DNA from: Azorhizobium sp965227945
GTDB lineage: Bacteria > Pseudomonadota > Alphaproteobacteria > Rhizobiales > Xanthobacteraceae
NCBI GenBank assembly: GCA_965227945.1
Contig: CBDDGQ010000006.1
Coordinates: 62,001-126,000, forward strand
DNA length: 64,000 nt
Direction of reading: 5' to 3'
Shown: positions 26,399 to 34,912 of the stretch, piece by piece
Position numbering within the stretch: the first letter of the stretch is position 1
How the letters are laid out: every line of letters starts with the position of its first letter
Notes under the pieces: generated by a model
The model's input: the letters and a program-made list of their open reading frames with translations, nothing else
Database searches by the model: none
What the model was told of the DNA's origin: nothing
Program-made: the position numbers and the translations under genes

Positions 26399-27316
26399 TC
26401 AGGCCAGCAAGGCATATCCCATGTTCCGCGCCGCGATGAGGCCGCGGTCGGGAATATGCGACCCGGTCACGGCAATCTTATCCGCCGCCAGCCGGTCGAG
26501 GATGCCCCGCCGGGTGGCCGCGGCCTGGGCCTGGTCCACGTCGAACACCACCGTCCAGGCGGGATGGGGGAATTGCAGCAGCGCCGAATGGATCACATCG
26601 CCGAAGAACAGGAATTGCTGATTGCCGTCCGCCAGCATCAGGCCCGCATGGCCGGGGGTATGGCCCGGCAGCGGCACGAAGGTGAGGCCCGGCACCGCCG
26701 GTCCCGCCCCCACCACCGTGCGCACCCGCCCCTGGTAGGGCGCCAGTGCGGCACGGGCGATGGCGAACATGGGATCCATGGCGGCGGGCGCCCGGGACCG
26801 CGCGCCATCGTCGGTCCAGAAGGCCACCTCGGCCTGCTGCACGACGATTTCCGCATTGGGAAAGAAGGCCGCGCCGGTCCGGGTCATCAGCCCGCCCGCA
26901 TGGTCGGCGTGCAGATGGGTCATCACCACCGCCTCCACCTTGGCGGGATCCACGCCCACCGCGGCGAGGCGTTGCGGCATCTTGCCCAGGTCCGGCCCCA
27001 GGGTCTCGCCGCTGCCGGCGTCGATCATGTAGGTGTGCGGCCCGCGCTGGACCACGAAGGCATTGACCGGCTGCGGCCACGGCCCCTTCGCCGGCAAGCC
27101 CACCCGCTCCAGCAGTTTCTCGCCTTCCACGGAATCCGCCTGCGGCATGAGTTCGGCGGTGAGGCCGAACGGCCCGTCCAGCAGCGGCAGGACGGTGAAA
27201 TCGCCCACCGCGAAGGGTTCGTTGAGCGGCGCGCTGCGCCCGATCGACGGCAGGCCCACGAACGGCAGCGCTGCGGCCGCCGAGAGGAAGGCGCGGCGGG
27301 ACAGGGGGAAGGACAT
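26399..27316 (-). CDS. Tat-exported MBL-fold hydrolase
   Basis: A 305-residue metallo-beta-lactamase-fold protein whose N-terminus has a twin-arginine signal ('SRRAFLSAAAALPF') and a cleavage site near residue 29. The zinc motif 'THLHADHAGG' is complete, followed by 'PLPGHTPGHAGLM' and 'FFGDVIHSALLQF', a pattern of the AHL-lactonase/quorum-quenching-like and methyl-parathion-hydrolase-like branch. The substrate cannot be predicted. The frame is open upstream for several hundred residues, but the ATG at 27316 starts exactly at the signal peptide. It lies first in an operon with the exported unknown protein. Confidence 0.8.
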   Translation of the reverse strand: MSFPLSRRAFLSAAAALPFVGLPSIGRSAPLNEPFAVGDFTVLPLLDGPFGLTAELMPQADSVEGEKLLERVGLPAKGPWPQPVNAFVVQRGPHTYMIDAGSGETLGPDLGKMPQRLAAVGVDPAKVEAVVMTHLHADHAGGLMTRTGAAFFPNAEIVVQQAEVAFWTDDGARSRAPAAMDPMFAIARAALAPYQGRVRTVVGAGPAVPGLTFVPLPGHTPGHAGLMLADGNQQFLFFGDVIHSALLQFPHPAWTVVFDVDQAQAAATRRGILDRLAADKIAVTGSHIPDRGLIAARNMGYALLA

Positions 27317-27682
27317 CGGCCCTCTCCAAAAGATGGGTTGCACCGGACTTAGGATACATGACCCTAAGCGAGGCGGACCGTTCGCGGCAATCCACCCGGC
27401 CGCCACAGGCCCAGCCTGGCGCAAGGCCCGGCCGAGGACGCCCGCGTGCGGGTGCCGCCATTGTCTTGCCGCACCAGGAGTGCTAAAGGCTCGCGCTTCA
27501 AGAGGACGGCACTGCCGATCCGCCGACCGGGCCAGGAGCCCGGAGGTCCCCGCCCGACAGCGCGTTGCGCCCTCGGGCGCGTTCCGCGTTGCGCCGTCAT
27601 CGGCGCCCCGCTTGGTGGTGACACAGCCGCAGGACTTGCGAAACCCAACCTCGGCTTCGGCCGAGGGGACCAGGACGGACCC
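27317..27682. other. Intergenic region between the MBL gene and ffh
   Basis: About 366 bases without a supportable gene. It must hold the divergent promoters of the MBL operon and of ffh, but I see no convincing -35/-10 pair. The only distinct structure is the UUCG hairpin just before ffh. Confidence 0.5.
27649..27666 (+). promoter_or_regulatory. UUCG hairpin in the ffh leader
   Basis: CCTCGGC-TTCG-GCCGAGG: a seven-base-pair GC stem closed by a stable UUCG tetraloop, ending 16 bases before the ffh start codon. No T run follows, so it is not an intrinsic terminator; it could affect mRNA stability or translation. Confidence 0.5.
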
Positions 27683-29224
27683 ATGTTCGACAGCCTTTCC
27701 GACCGCCTTGGCGGCATACTCGATAAGCTGAAGCGGCGCGGCGCTCTCACCGAGGCCGACGTGGGCGAAGCCATGCGCGAAGTGCGCCGGGCGCTGATCG
27801 AGGCGGACGTGGCCCTCGATGTGGTGCGGTCCTTCATCGACAAGGTGCGTGAGCGCGCCGTGGGCGTGGAGGTCATCAAGTCGGTGACCCCCGGCCAGAT
27901 GGTGGTCAAGATCGTCCATGACGAACTGGTCGCCACGCTGGGTTCCGACGCCGAGCCCATCGATCTCAATGCCCCGGCCCCCGTCGCCATCCTGATGGTC
28001 GGCCTCCAGGGCTCGGGCAAGACCACCACCACCGCCAAGATCGCCAAGCGCCTCACCGAGCGCGGCAAGCGCCGCGTGCTGATGGCCTCGCTCGATACCC
28101 GCCGCCCGGCGGCCATGGAGCAGCTGGCGACGCTGGGCACCCAGGTGGAGGTCACCACCCTGCCCATCGTGCCCGGCCAGTCCGCGGTGCAGATCGCCCG
28201 CCGCGCCATGGATGCGGCCCGATTCGGCAATTATGACGTGGTGCTGCTGGACACCGCCGGCCGCGTGACGCTGGACGAGGCGCTGATGGCGGAAGTCGCC
28301 GAAGTGCGCGCCGTCACCAATCCGCACGAAGTGCTGCTGGTGGCCGACAGCCTCACCGGCCAGGATGCGGTGAACACCGCCAAGGCCTTCGATAGCCGCG
28401 TCTCCCTCACCGGCATCGTGCTCACGAGAGCCGATGGCGATGGCCGCGGCGGCGCCGCGCTCTCCATGCGCGCGGTCACCGGCAAGCCCATCAAGCTGTT
28501 GGGCACCGGCGAAAAGATGGATGCCCTGGAGGATTTCGATCCCCAGCGGGTCGCCGGCCGCATCCTGGGCATGGGCGACGTGGTGGCGCTGGTGGAGCGC
28601 GCCGCCGAAACCATCGACATGGAGAAGGCCCGCGTCACCGCCGAGAAGATGCGCAAGGGCGCATTCGATCTGGAGGATCTGCGCGACCAGCTGTCCCAGA
28701 TGCAGAAGATGGGCGGCATGTCCGGCCTCATGGGCATGCTGCCGGGCGTGGCCAAGGTGAAGAACCAGATCGCCTCGGCCAATCTCGACGAGAAGGTGTT
28801 CAAGCGCCAGACCGCGATCATCAATTCCATGACCCGGCACGAGCGGCGCAACCCGAAGGTGCTGGATGCCTCGCGCAAGCGCCGCATCGCCGCCGGCTCC
28901 GGCACCAAGGTGGAAGAGATCAACCGCCTCATCAAGATGCACCGCCAGATGGCCGACATGATGAAGGCCATGGGCGGCGCCGCCGGCAAGCGCGGCCCGC
29001 TGGCCGGTCTCGCCGGCATGATGGGCATGGGCGGCGGCGCCCCCTCGCCCGAGGCGCTGCAGCAGATGGCCGAGAAGATGCCCGGCGGCAAGATGCCCGG
29101 CGTGGGCGGCCTCGGCGGCATGGGGGGCCTGCCGGCGAAGTTTCCGGGCGGGATGCCGGGCCTGGGCGGCCTGCCCAAGGGCCTGTCCGGCCTGCCGGGC
29201 CTCGGCGGCCCGAAGAAGAAATGA
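27683..29224 (+). CDS. ffh: Signal recognition particle protein Ffh
   Basis: GTPase that, with 4.5S RNA, targets nascent membrane proteins to FtsY. The 513-residue protein has the N domain (residues 1-90), the G domain with P-loop 'GLQGSGKTTT' at about 107-116, 'DTAGR' and 'TRADGDGRGGAALS', and the Met-rich M domain (about 330-450) with 'GMSGLMGMLPG' and 'RRIAAGSG'. The last 55 residues form a Gly/Met/Pro-rich tail. The frame is open upstream but 'MFDSLSDRLGGI' is the conserved start. It heads the ffh-rpsP-rimM-trmD-rplS block; SRP RNA is not in the window. Confidence 0.97.
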   Translation: MFDSLSDRLGGILDKLKRRGALTEADVGEAMREVRRALIEADVALDVVRSFIDKVRERAVGVEVIKSVTPGQMVVKIVHDELVATLGSDAEPIDLNAPAPVAILMVGLQGSGKTTTTAKIAKRLTERGKRRVLMASLDTRRPAAMEQLATLGTQVEVTTLPIVPGQSAVQIARRAMDAARFGNYDVVLLDTAGRVTLDEALMAEVAEVRAVTNPHEVLLVADSLTGQDAVNTAKAFDSRVSLTGIVLTRADGDGRGGAALSMRAVTGKPIKLLGTGEKMDALEDFDPQRVAGRILGMGDVVALVERAAETIDMEKARVTAEKMRKGAFDLEDLRDQLSQMQKMGGMSGLMGMLPGVAKVKNQIASANLDEKVFKRQTAIINSMTRHERRNPKVLDASRKRRIAAGSGTKVEEINRLIKMHRQMADMMKAMGGAAGKRGPLAGLAGMMGMGGGAPSPEALQQMAEKMPGGKMPGVGGLGGMGGLPAKFPGGMPGLGGLPKGLSGLPGLGGPKKK

Positions 29225-29320
29225 CGCCGCCCCCCGCGGCTCCCGGCAGCGCCGGGCGTGGGGATCGGCCGATTAAACCTGAAGACACATCGACTAGAGA
29301 ATACTGAAAGGAAGACCTCC

Positions 29321-29710
29321 ATGTCCCTGAAGATCCGTCTCGCCCGTGGTGGCGCCAAGAAGCGTCCTTACTACCGCATCGTCATTGCCGACGCCCGTTC
29401 GCCCCGCGACGGCCGCTTCATCGAGAAGATCGGCACCTTCAACCCGCTGCTGGCCAAGGATGCCGCCGATCGCGTGGTGCTCGACCTGGAGAAGGCCAAG
29501 GCGTGGCTCGAAAAGGGCGCCCAGCCCACCGACCGCGTGGCCCGCTTCCTCGACGCCCACGGCCTCATCAAGCGTGAGACCCCGAGCAACCTGAAGAAGG
29601 GCGAGCCCGGCAAGAAGGCCCAGGAACGCGCCGCCGAGCGCGCCACCAAGGCTGCTGCCGCTGCGGCCGCTGCCGCCGCCCCGGCCGAAGAGGCCCCCGC
29701 GGCCGAGTGA
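29321..29710 (+). CDS. rpsP: 30S ribosomal protein S16
   Basis: Small-subunit protein of 129 residues. The conserved core 'MSLKIRLARGGAKKRPYYRIVIADARSP' type start and 'GRFIEKIGTFNPL' are unmistakable. The C-terminal 45 residues form an Ala/Glu/Lys extension including a run of about ten alanines, a tail found in alphaproteobacterial S16. A strong AAAGGAAG ribosome binding site precedes the ATG. rimM follows after about 100 bases. Confidence 0.97.
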   Translation: MSLKIRLARGGAKKRPYYRIVIADARSPRDGRFIEKIGTFNPLLAKDAADRVVLDLEKAKAWLEKGAQPTDRVARFLDAHGLIKRETPSNLKKGEPGKKAQERAAERATKAAAAAAAAAAPAEEAPAAE

Positions 29711-29811
29711 TCCCTTGCAGCGGGGCGCGCCCTGCGCCCCGCCGCAGTGTCGAACCGCCCCGCCGCCGTGCGGCGCGGCGGTGTTGTCCAAGATCGGAAG
29801 TTCTGCCGCCC

Positions 29812-30357
29812 ATGACGGATCGCATCCTCATCGCCCGCATCGGCGCGCCGCATGGCGTGAAGGGCGAGGTGCGCCTGTTCCCGTTCGGCGAAGATCCCAA
29901 TGATCTGAAGCGCTACAGCCTCACGGACGAAGCCGGCAAGCGCGCCTTCAAGGTGCTCTCCCTGCGTCCGGCCAAGGACCATTATGTGGCCCGGATCGAG
30001 GGCATTCCCGATCGCACCGCCGCCGAGGGCTTTACCAATACCGATCTGTTCGTGCCCCGCGATGCGCTGCCGCCCGCCGAGGACGACGAAACCTTTTATC
30101 ATGTGGACCTGATCGGCCTGCGGGTGGAGGACGCCTCTGGCGCCCATCTCGGCAATGTTCTGGCCATGCATGATTTCGGCGCCGGCGACGTGTTGGAGTA
30201 CGCCCCCGTCGACGGCGGGAAGTCGCTGCTGCTGCCGTTCAGCAAGGCCGCGGTGCCGGTGGTGGACGTGCCCGGCGGCCGCCTGGTGGTGGTGCCCGAC
30301 GCCGCCCCCGACGAGCCCCCGCCGCCGGAAGAGGCGGACGCGGCCGCCGAGGAGTGA
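29812..30357 (+). CDS. rimM: Ribosome maturation factor RimM
   Basis: Assists assembly of the 30S head domain and binds S19. The 181-residue protein shows 'ARIGAPHGVKGEVRLFPF' at the N-terminal RimM domain and the PRC-barrel segment 'FYHVDLIGLRVED' through 'LLPFSKAAVPVVDVPGGRLVV'. The last 20 residues are acidic. It lies in the canonical order between rpsP and trmD. Confidence 0.95.
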   Translation: MTDRILIARIGAPHGVKGEVRLFPFGEDPNDLKRYSLTDEAGKRAFKVLSLRPAKDHYVARIEGIPDRTAAEGFTNTDLFVPRDALPPAEDDETFYHVDLIGLRVEDASGAHLGNVLAMHDFGAGDVLEYAPVDGGKSLLLPFSKAAVPVVDVPGGRLVVVPDAAPDEPPPPEEADAAAEE

Positions 30358-30423
30358 GCGCAGACCCGCCGCACCTTGGGTGCCGCGATTGACGCGCCGA
30401 ACCGCCTCCCGCATCACAGGCCC

Positions 30424-31146
30424 ATGACCACCAGCGCCCCCGCCTTCCGCGCCACCGTGCTCACGCTCTATCCCGAGATGTTTCCGGGGCCGCTGGGCTA
30501 TGCCCTGGCGGGGCGGGCGCTGGCGAACGGCCTGTGGGCGCTCGAGGCGCTGCAGATCCGCGATTTCGCCACCGACAAGCATCGCTCCGTGGACGACACG
30601 CCGGCCGGCGGCGGCCCCGGCATGGTGATGCGCGCCGATGTGCTGGCCCGCGCCATCGATGCCGCCGCCCCCGACGGCGATGCCCGCCCCCGCCTGCTGA
30701 TGACCCCGCGCGGGCGCCCGCTGACCCAGGCGCGCGTGCGCGAGCTGGCCGCCGGCCCCGGTGCGATCATCCTGTGCGGCCGCTTCGAGGGGGTGGACGA
30801 GCGCATTGTCGCCGGCCGCGACCTGGAGGAGATCTGCGTCGGCGACGTGGTGCTGTCGGGGGGCGAGGCCGCGGCGCTGCTGACCCTGGATGCCTGTGTG
30901 CGGCTCATTCCGGGCGTCATGGGCAAGATCGAGAGCGGCACCGACGAGAGCTTTTCCCAGGCGCTGCTGGAATATCCCCAATACACCCGGCCGCAAGTCT
31001 TTGAAGGGGCAGGCATTCCCGAGGTGCTCACCTCCGGCGATCATGCCCGCATCGCCGCCTGGCGCCGGGCGCAGGCGGAAGCGGTCACCCGCGAACGCCG
31101 GCCGGACCTCTTGGCCCCCTCGGTGCCGTCTCCAAAGCCGGTGTGA
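30424..31146 (+). CDS. trmD: tRNA (guanine-N1)-methyltransferase TrmD
   Basis: SPOUT-family enzyme that makes m1G37 in tRNAs with G36. The 240-residue protein has 'FRATVLTLYPEMFPGPLG', 'VDDTPAGGGPGMVM', the knot region 'LCGRFEGVDERI' and 'VGDVVLSGGEAAAL', and 'YPQYTRP' at the C-terminal domain. The ATG at 30424 is preferred over upstream in-frame codons because the domain begins immediately. It is followed by rplS after 177 bases. Confidence 0.96.
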   Translation: MTTSAPAFRATVLTLYPEMFPGPLGYALAGRALANGLWALEALQIRDFATDKHRSVDDTPAGGGPGMVMRADVLARAIDAAAPDGDARPRLLMTPRGRPLTQARVRELAAGPGAIILCGRFEGVDERIVAGRDLEEICVGDVVLSGGEAAALLTLDACVRLIPGVMGKIESGTDESFSQALLEYPQYTRPQVFEGAGIPEVLTSGDHARIAAWRRAQAEAVTRERRPDLLAPSVPSPKPV

Positions 31147-31323
31147 CACCGGGCGGGGCATGGATCAGATCATCGCCCCATGACGGGGCGATGAACAAAA
31201 AGGCATGACAGGCCGGCCGTTCTCGGCTATGGAGCGGCGTCCCTTAACTTATAACGACACGATGTGGCGCCGGGGCATGGCCGGAAACGGCTTTCGCACG
31301 GGCGACCGCTAGAGGTTGGTGAC

Positions 31324-31734
31324 ATGAACATTATCCAGACCCTTGAGGCCGAGCAGGCTGCTCGCCTCCATGCAGACAAGACCATCCCCGACTTCCAGCC
31401 GGGTGATACGGTGATCGTGAACGTGAAGGTGGTCGAAGGCGACCGCACCCGCGTGCAGGCTTACGAAGGCGTGGTGATCGCCCGCAACGGCGGCGGCCTC
31501 AACGAGAGCTTCACGGTCCGCAAGATTTCGTACGGCGAAGGCGTGGAACGCGTGTTCCCGGTCTATTCGCCGCTGATCGATTCGGTGAAGCTGGTGCGCC
31601 GCGGCAAGGTCCGTCGCGCCAAGCTCTATTATTTGCGTGACCGTCGCGGCAAGTCCGCCCGTATCGCCGAGCGCACCGACGATCGCACCAAGAAGGCCAA
31701 GGGCCCCGCCACCTCCGCGCCCGCCGCGGAGTGA
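31324..31734 (+). CDS. rplS: 50S ribosomal protein L19
   Basis: Large-subunit protein at the subunit interface, 136 residues. 'IPDFQPGDTVIVNVKVVEGDRTRVQAYEGVV' type strands and 'VERVFPVYSPLIDSVKLVRRGKVRRAKLYYLR' are typical. The 20-residue C-terminal tail is Lys/Ala-rich. The ATG follows GAGGTTGGTG. A strong intrinsic terminator downstream closes the ffh-rplS block. Confidence 0.97.
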   Translation: MNIIQTLEAEQAARLHADKTIPDFQPGDTVIVNVKVVEGDRTRVQAYEGVVIARNGGGLNESFTVRKISYGEGVERVFPVYSPLIDSVKLVRRGKVRRAKLYYLRDRRGKSARIAERTDDRTKKAKGPATSAPAAE

Positions 31735-31783
31735 GGCCGGACGCCGCGCGGCGGCGTCCACCTTGTGGTCCAGAGTTGCAACG

Positions 31784-31810
31784 CCGCCGGGTTCGCCCGG
31801 CGGTTTTTTT
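31784..31810 (+). terminator. Intrinsic terminator after rplS
   Basis: CCGCCGGG-TTCG-CCCGGCGG, an eight-base-pair stem with a UUCG tetraloop followed by seven T residues. It ends the ribosomal block just before the convergent glycosyltransferase-like gene. Confidence 0.92.
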
Positions 31811-31822
31811 ATGCCCGGCGCT

Positions 31823-32728
31823 TCAGGCGGTGGCGGTTTCCAGCAGCCGGTTTAGCAGCCCGTCCGGGTCTGCGGCGAAGGCCGCTTCCACCGTAGCCAG
31901 CGCCGCCGCGCCGCCGCCGCGATGGCCGGCGCCGCCCACATGCAGCCAGCCGTCGGCCAGCAGATAGGGCTCGGGTATGCCGCTCTGCGGATCGGGGATC
32001 CAGGCGGTGCGGTTGGTGGTCTGCTTCAGGCCGGTCAGGTCCAGGTGCCTGTAGAGCACGCGCCAATTCTGCCCGCCGGTGTCCAGGGTCAGCGGCGTGT
32101 CGGTGCCGAAGTCCAGCGGCAGATCCGCCACGGCCGCGAAGTCGAACACGCTGTAGCCCGGCCACAGGAACCAGCCGCCGAACCGCGTGCCGTGGCGCAC
32201 CATGCCATAGGCCGGCTGTTCGGCCACCAGCGCCGCCAGATCCACGGGCGCCAGCGGCACCAGATCATGGTCCAGCAGGGCAAAGACCTTTGGCTGCGAC
32301 GGTCGGATGAGGGTGTGCAGCACCCAGTTCAGCGCCACCGCATGGGAGCGCGAGCCATTGTGCCCCCCGCGCAAGGGCGCCGGCGGCAGCGCGCAATAGG
32401 CCAGCCCTCGCGCGGCGCACAGGGCCGCGATGGCGCGCCGCGCCTCCGGGCGATTGGAATTGTCGCACACCACCAACGGGACCGACGGCAGGAAGCGGGC
32501 CATGCCGTCGGCCAGCAAGGCGATCGCCTGCGGCAGGTTGAAGGCGATGGTGAAGGCCAGCGCCGGCGCGTCCATGCCCCGCAGGCGCGCCACCAGTTCC
32601 GCCTGTCCCGCCGCCGGGCGGCGGCGATAGATGCGGTCCACCACAATGTTACGCCCCCGCCGCAGGCGGTGGATCGCCGGGGCGAGCGCCAGCCATTGGG
32701 CGAGTGTATAGTCCTTCAGCGCGCGCAT
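31823..32728 (-). CDS. Glycosyltransferase-like protein
   Basis: A 301-residue soluble protein that looks like a GT-A fold glycosyltransferase. 'LAFTIAFNLPQAIALL' and 'PLVVCDNSNRPEARR' resemble the first nucleotide-sugar-binding strand of family 2 enzymes, and 'FALLDHDLVPL' offers a D-x-D-type metal site. 'SRSHAVALNWVLH' lies between them as in rhamnosyltransferase-like proteins. No signal peptide or membrane helix is visible. I cannot name donor or acceptor. It converges on rplS and lies 46 bases from azoR on the same strand. Confidence 0.55.
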   Translation of the reverse strand: MRALKDYTLAQWLALAPAIHRLRRGRNIVVDRIYRRRPAAGQAELVARLRGMDAPALAFTIAFNLPQAIALLADGMARFLPSVPLVVCDNSNRPEARRAIAALCAARGLAYCALPPAPLRGGHNGSRSHAVALNWVLHTLIRPSQPKVFALLDHDLVPLAPVDLAALVAEQPAYGMVRHGTRFGGWFLWPGYSVFDFAAVADLPLDFGTDTPLTLDTGGQNWRVLYRHLDLTGLKQTTNRTAWIPDPQSGIPEPYLLADGWLHVGGAGHRGGGAAALATVEAAFAADPDGLLNRLLETATA

Positions 32729-32774
32729 CGGCGCCTTGTCGGGGTCCCGGCGCGCGCCGTCAAGCCACCGGGGG

Positions 32775-33383
32775 TCAGACGAGCGCCGCGACCTCTGCCA
32801 GGGCCTTGTCCACGCCCTGCTGCTTCTGTTCCGGCCCGAGGTTCACCCCGGCGGCGCGGACGACATCGATCTGGGAAATGCCCAGGAAACCCAGAATGCT
32901 GCGCAGGTAGGATTCCTGGTGCTCCAGCGCCGCCAGCGGACCGCCAGCCTCATAGTGCCCGCCCTGGGCGGAGGCGAGGATGACCCGCTTGTTGCCGGCC
33001 AGTCCCTCGACCCCGGCGGCGCTGTAGCGGAAGGTCTTGCCGGCCACGGTGATGCGGTCGATCCAGGCCTTCAATTGGATCGGGATGGTGAAATTGTACA
33101 TCGGCACACCGATCACCACGACATCCGCCGCCAGGAACTCCTCGATGAGTTCGTTGCCCGTCGCCACATCCTTCTGAAGTTCCGGGCTGTGCTGCTCCGC
33201 CGGAAGATAGGAGGCCGACAGGGTCAGGCCCGTCACCGCGGGGACGGGATGGGTCGCCACATCGCGATACACGACGTTCACCTGAGGGTTCTCGTGGCGC
33301 AGCTTGGCGACCACCGCGCCGGACACCTGCCGGCTCACGGAATGGTCCCCGAGGATGCTGGAATCGATGTGCAAGAGGTTCAT
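32775..33383 (-). CDS. azoR: FMN-dependent NADH:quinone oxidoreductase/azoreductase
   Basis: Flavodoxin-fold enzyme of 202 residues that reduces quinones and azo compounds, usually to limit quinone stress. 'LLHIDSSILGDHSVSR' (FMN phosphate loop), 'GVPMYNFTIPIQLKAWIDRI' and 'ASAQGGHYEAGG' are AzoR signatures. It is divergent from an HxlR-family regulator with an operator-like palindrome between them, so it is probably induced by quinones or electrophiles through that regulator. Confidence 0.92.
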   Translation of the reverse strand: MNLLHIDSSILGDHSVSRQVSGAVVAKLRHENPQVNVVYRDVATHPVPAVTGLTLSASYLPAEQHSPELQKDVATGNELIEEFLAADVVVIGVPMYNFTIPIQLKAWIDRITVAGKTFRYSAAGVEGLAGNKRVILASAQGGHYEAGGPLAALEHQESYLRSILGFLGISQIDVVRAAGVNLGPEQKQQGVDKALAEVAALV

Positions 33384-33402
33384 GGGTGACGGCCTGTTCT
33401 CA

Positions 33403-33417
33403 GTACCTATTTGGTAC
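33403..33417. promoter_or_regulatory. Operator-like palindrome between azoR and the HxlR gene
   Basis: GTACC-TATTT-GGTAC, five-base perfect arms with an AT-rich five-base spacer, 20 bases upstream of azoR. The shape matches sites bound by HxlR-type redox sensors (GTAC-N-GTAC). A further GTACC half-site lies near 33431. That the neighbouring regulator binds here is inference. Confidence 0.6.
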
Positions 33418-33465
33418 CGAGGCTATATGAAGTACCGTCTCGGAGGCTCGCAAGGAGGCACAATT

Positions 33466-33834
33466 TTGGAACCCAGGCACATCCATACAACCGAGTCCTG
33501 CCAGCCCGCGACCGAGATCCTGGCCCGGGTCGGCGACAAATGGAGCATGCTGGTGGTCATGCTGCTGGGTGCCGGACCCCGGCGGTTCAACCAGTTGAAG
33601 CGCGACGTGGGGACGGTCTCGCAGCGCATGCTCACCCTCACCCTGCGCGGGCTGGAGCGGGACGGGCTGGTGACCCGCACCGTCTTCCCCACGGTGCCGC
33701 CGCGGGTGGATTATGAACTGACCGCGCTCGGCCATTCGCTCAGCGCGACGGTGCGGGTGCTGTCGGAATGGGCGTCGGCGCACCGGCCCGAAATCCTGGT
33801 CGCGCGCGCCAAGTTCGACGCTGTCGAACGCTAG
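33466..33834 (+). CDS. HxlR family transcriptional regulator
   Basis: Winged-helix regulator of 122 residues. 'ILARVGDKWSMLVVMLL' and 'RFNQLKRDVGTVSQRMLTLTLRGLERDGLVTR' are the HxlR recognition fold; Cys12 in 'ESCQPATE' corresponds to the single N-terminal redox-sensing cysteine seen in quinone-responsive members. The TTG at 33466 is preferred as start because AAGGAGG lies eight bases before it; an ATG at 33427 would sit next to the operator and has no good ribosome binding site. Divergent from azoR, which it probably represses. Confidence 0.82.
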   Translation: MEPRHIHTTESCQPATEILARVGDKWSMLVVMLLGAGPRRFNQLKRDVGTVSQRMLTLTLRGLERDGLVTRTVFPTVPPRVDYELTALGHSLSATVRVLSEWASAHRPEILVARAKFDAVER

Positions 33835-33854
33835 AACCCTGAAGAGTCGGTATT

Positions 33855-34832
33855 TTAGGGGTAGGGGCGCGGCGACGGCGCCTCGAAATCGCGCTGCGGG
33901 CCCACGGGGACGATCCCGCGCGGATTGATGGCCCGGTGGCTCTGGTAATAGTGCTTCTTGATATGGTCGAAATCCACCGTCTCGCGGATCCCCGGCGCCT
34001 GGTAGAGGGCGCGCGTGTAGGCCCAGAGGTTGGGATACTCCACCAGTTGGCGGATGTTGCACTTGAAGTGTCCCACATAGACCGGATCGAAGCGCAGCAA
34101 GGTGGTGAACAGTCGCCAGTCGGCCTCGGTGGGGGCGTCGCCCACCAGATAGGGCTGGCGCGCCAGGATCTCTTCCAGCCAGTTCAGGCTTTCGAACAGC
34201 GGCCCCACGGCCTCTTCATAGGCCGCCTGGGTGGTGGCGAAGCCGCAGCGGTACACGCCGTTGTTCACGGTCTGGTAGACCCGGTCATTGACCGCATCGA
34301 TGTCGCCCCGCAGCGCGGAGGGATAATAGTCGCCGGCCTTTGCCCCCACGGCATCGAAGGCCGCATTGAACATGCGGATGATGTCCGCGGACTCGTTGCT
34401 GACGATGCTGTTGGTCTGCCGATCCCACAACACCGGCACCGTCACACGCCCAGTATAAGCCGCATCGCTACGGGCATAGACTTCGTGCATGAAAGCCGCG
34501 CCGCCGATCGTGTCGCCGGTGACACCCGGTCCGGGGGCGAAGGTCCAGCCGTCCTCCAGCATCAGCCAGTGGGTGACCGAATAGTCGATCATCGCCTCCA
34601 GCCCCTTCAGGGCACGGAAGATCATGGTGCGGTGGGCCCAGGGGCAGGCGCGGGCGATGTAGAGATGATAGCGGCCCGGCTCGGCCTTGAAGCCGCCGCG
34701 ACCGGTGGGGCCGGGCGATCCGTCCGCGGTCACCCAGTTGCGCAGCACGGAGTCCGGCCGGGTGAAATGACCGCCCCCGTCGGTGGGGAAATCGTCCTTG
34801 CCGTGCCACACGCCATCCACCATCCGGCCCAT
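33855..34832 (-). CDS. Glutathionyl-hydroquinone reductase (GST family, Xi class)
   Basis: Reduces glutathionyl-hydroquinones to free hydroquinones and glutathione. The 325-residue protein has the catalytic Cys63 in 'RACPWAHRTM', the cis-Pro region 'VTVPVLWDRQTNSIVSNESADI' and an all-alpha C-terminal domain containing 'DWRLFTTLLRFDPVYVGHFKCN', all typical of the YqjG/PcpF group. The ATG at 34832 is taken because the domain begins with 'MVDGVWHG'. It lies near azoR and the HxlR regulator, which supports a shared role in quinone detoxification, although it is a separate transcript. Confidence 0.9.
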   Translation of the reverse strand: MGRMVDGVWHGKDDFPTDGGGHFTRPDSVLRNWVTADGSPGPTGRGGFKAEPGRYHLYIARACPWAHRTMIFRALKGLEAMIDYSVTHWLMLEDGWTFAPGPGVTGDTIGGAAFMHEVYARSDAAYTGRVTVPVLWDRQTNSIVSNESADIIRMFNAAFDAVGAKAGDYYPSALRGDIDAVNDRVYQTVNNGVYRCGFATTQAAYEEAVGPLFESLNWLEEILARQPYLVGDAPTEADWRLFTTLLRFDPVYVGHFKCNIRQLVEYPNLWAYTRALYQAPGIRETVDFDHIKKHYYQSHRAINPRGIVPVGPQRDFEAPSPRPYP

Positions 34833-34912
34833 GCTCGCTCCTTCCGGGGATGCCCCCGCTCCCCCGCTGTGGCGGGGCTCCTGCTGGACCAACGCCCTTC
34901 AGCGCGGTCCGT

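Noticed and set aside
27446..27682. Upstream extension of ffh
   Set aside because: Ffh proteins start at the conserved 'MFDSLSDRL' segment; the extension is intergenic sequence containing a UUCG hairpin.
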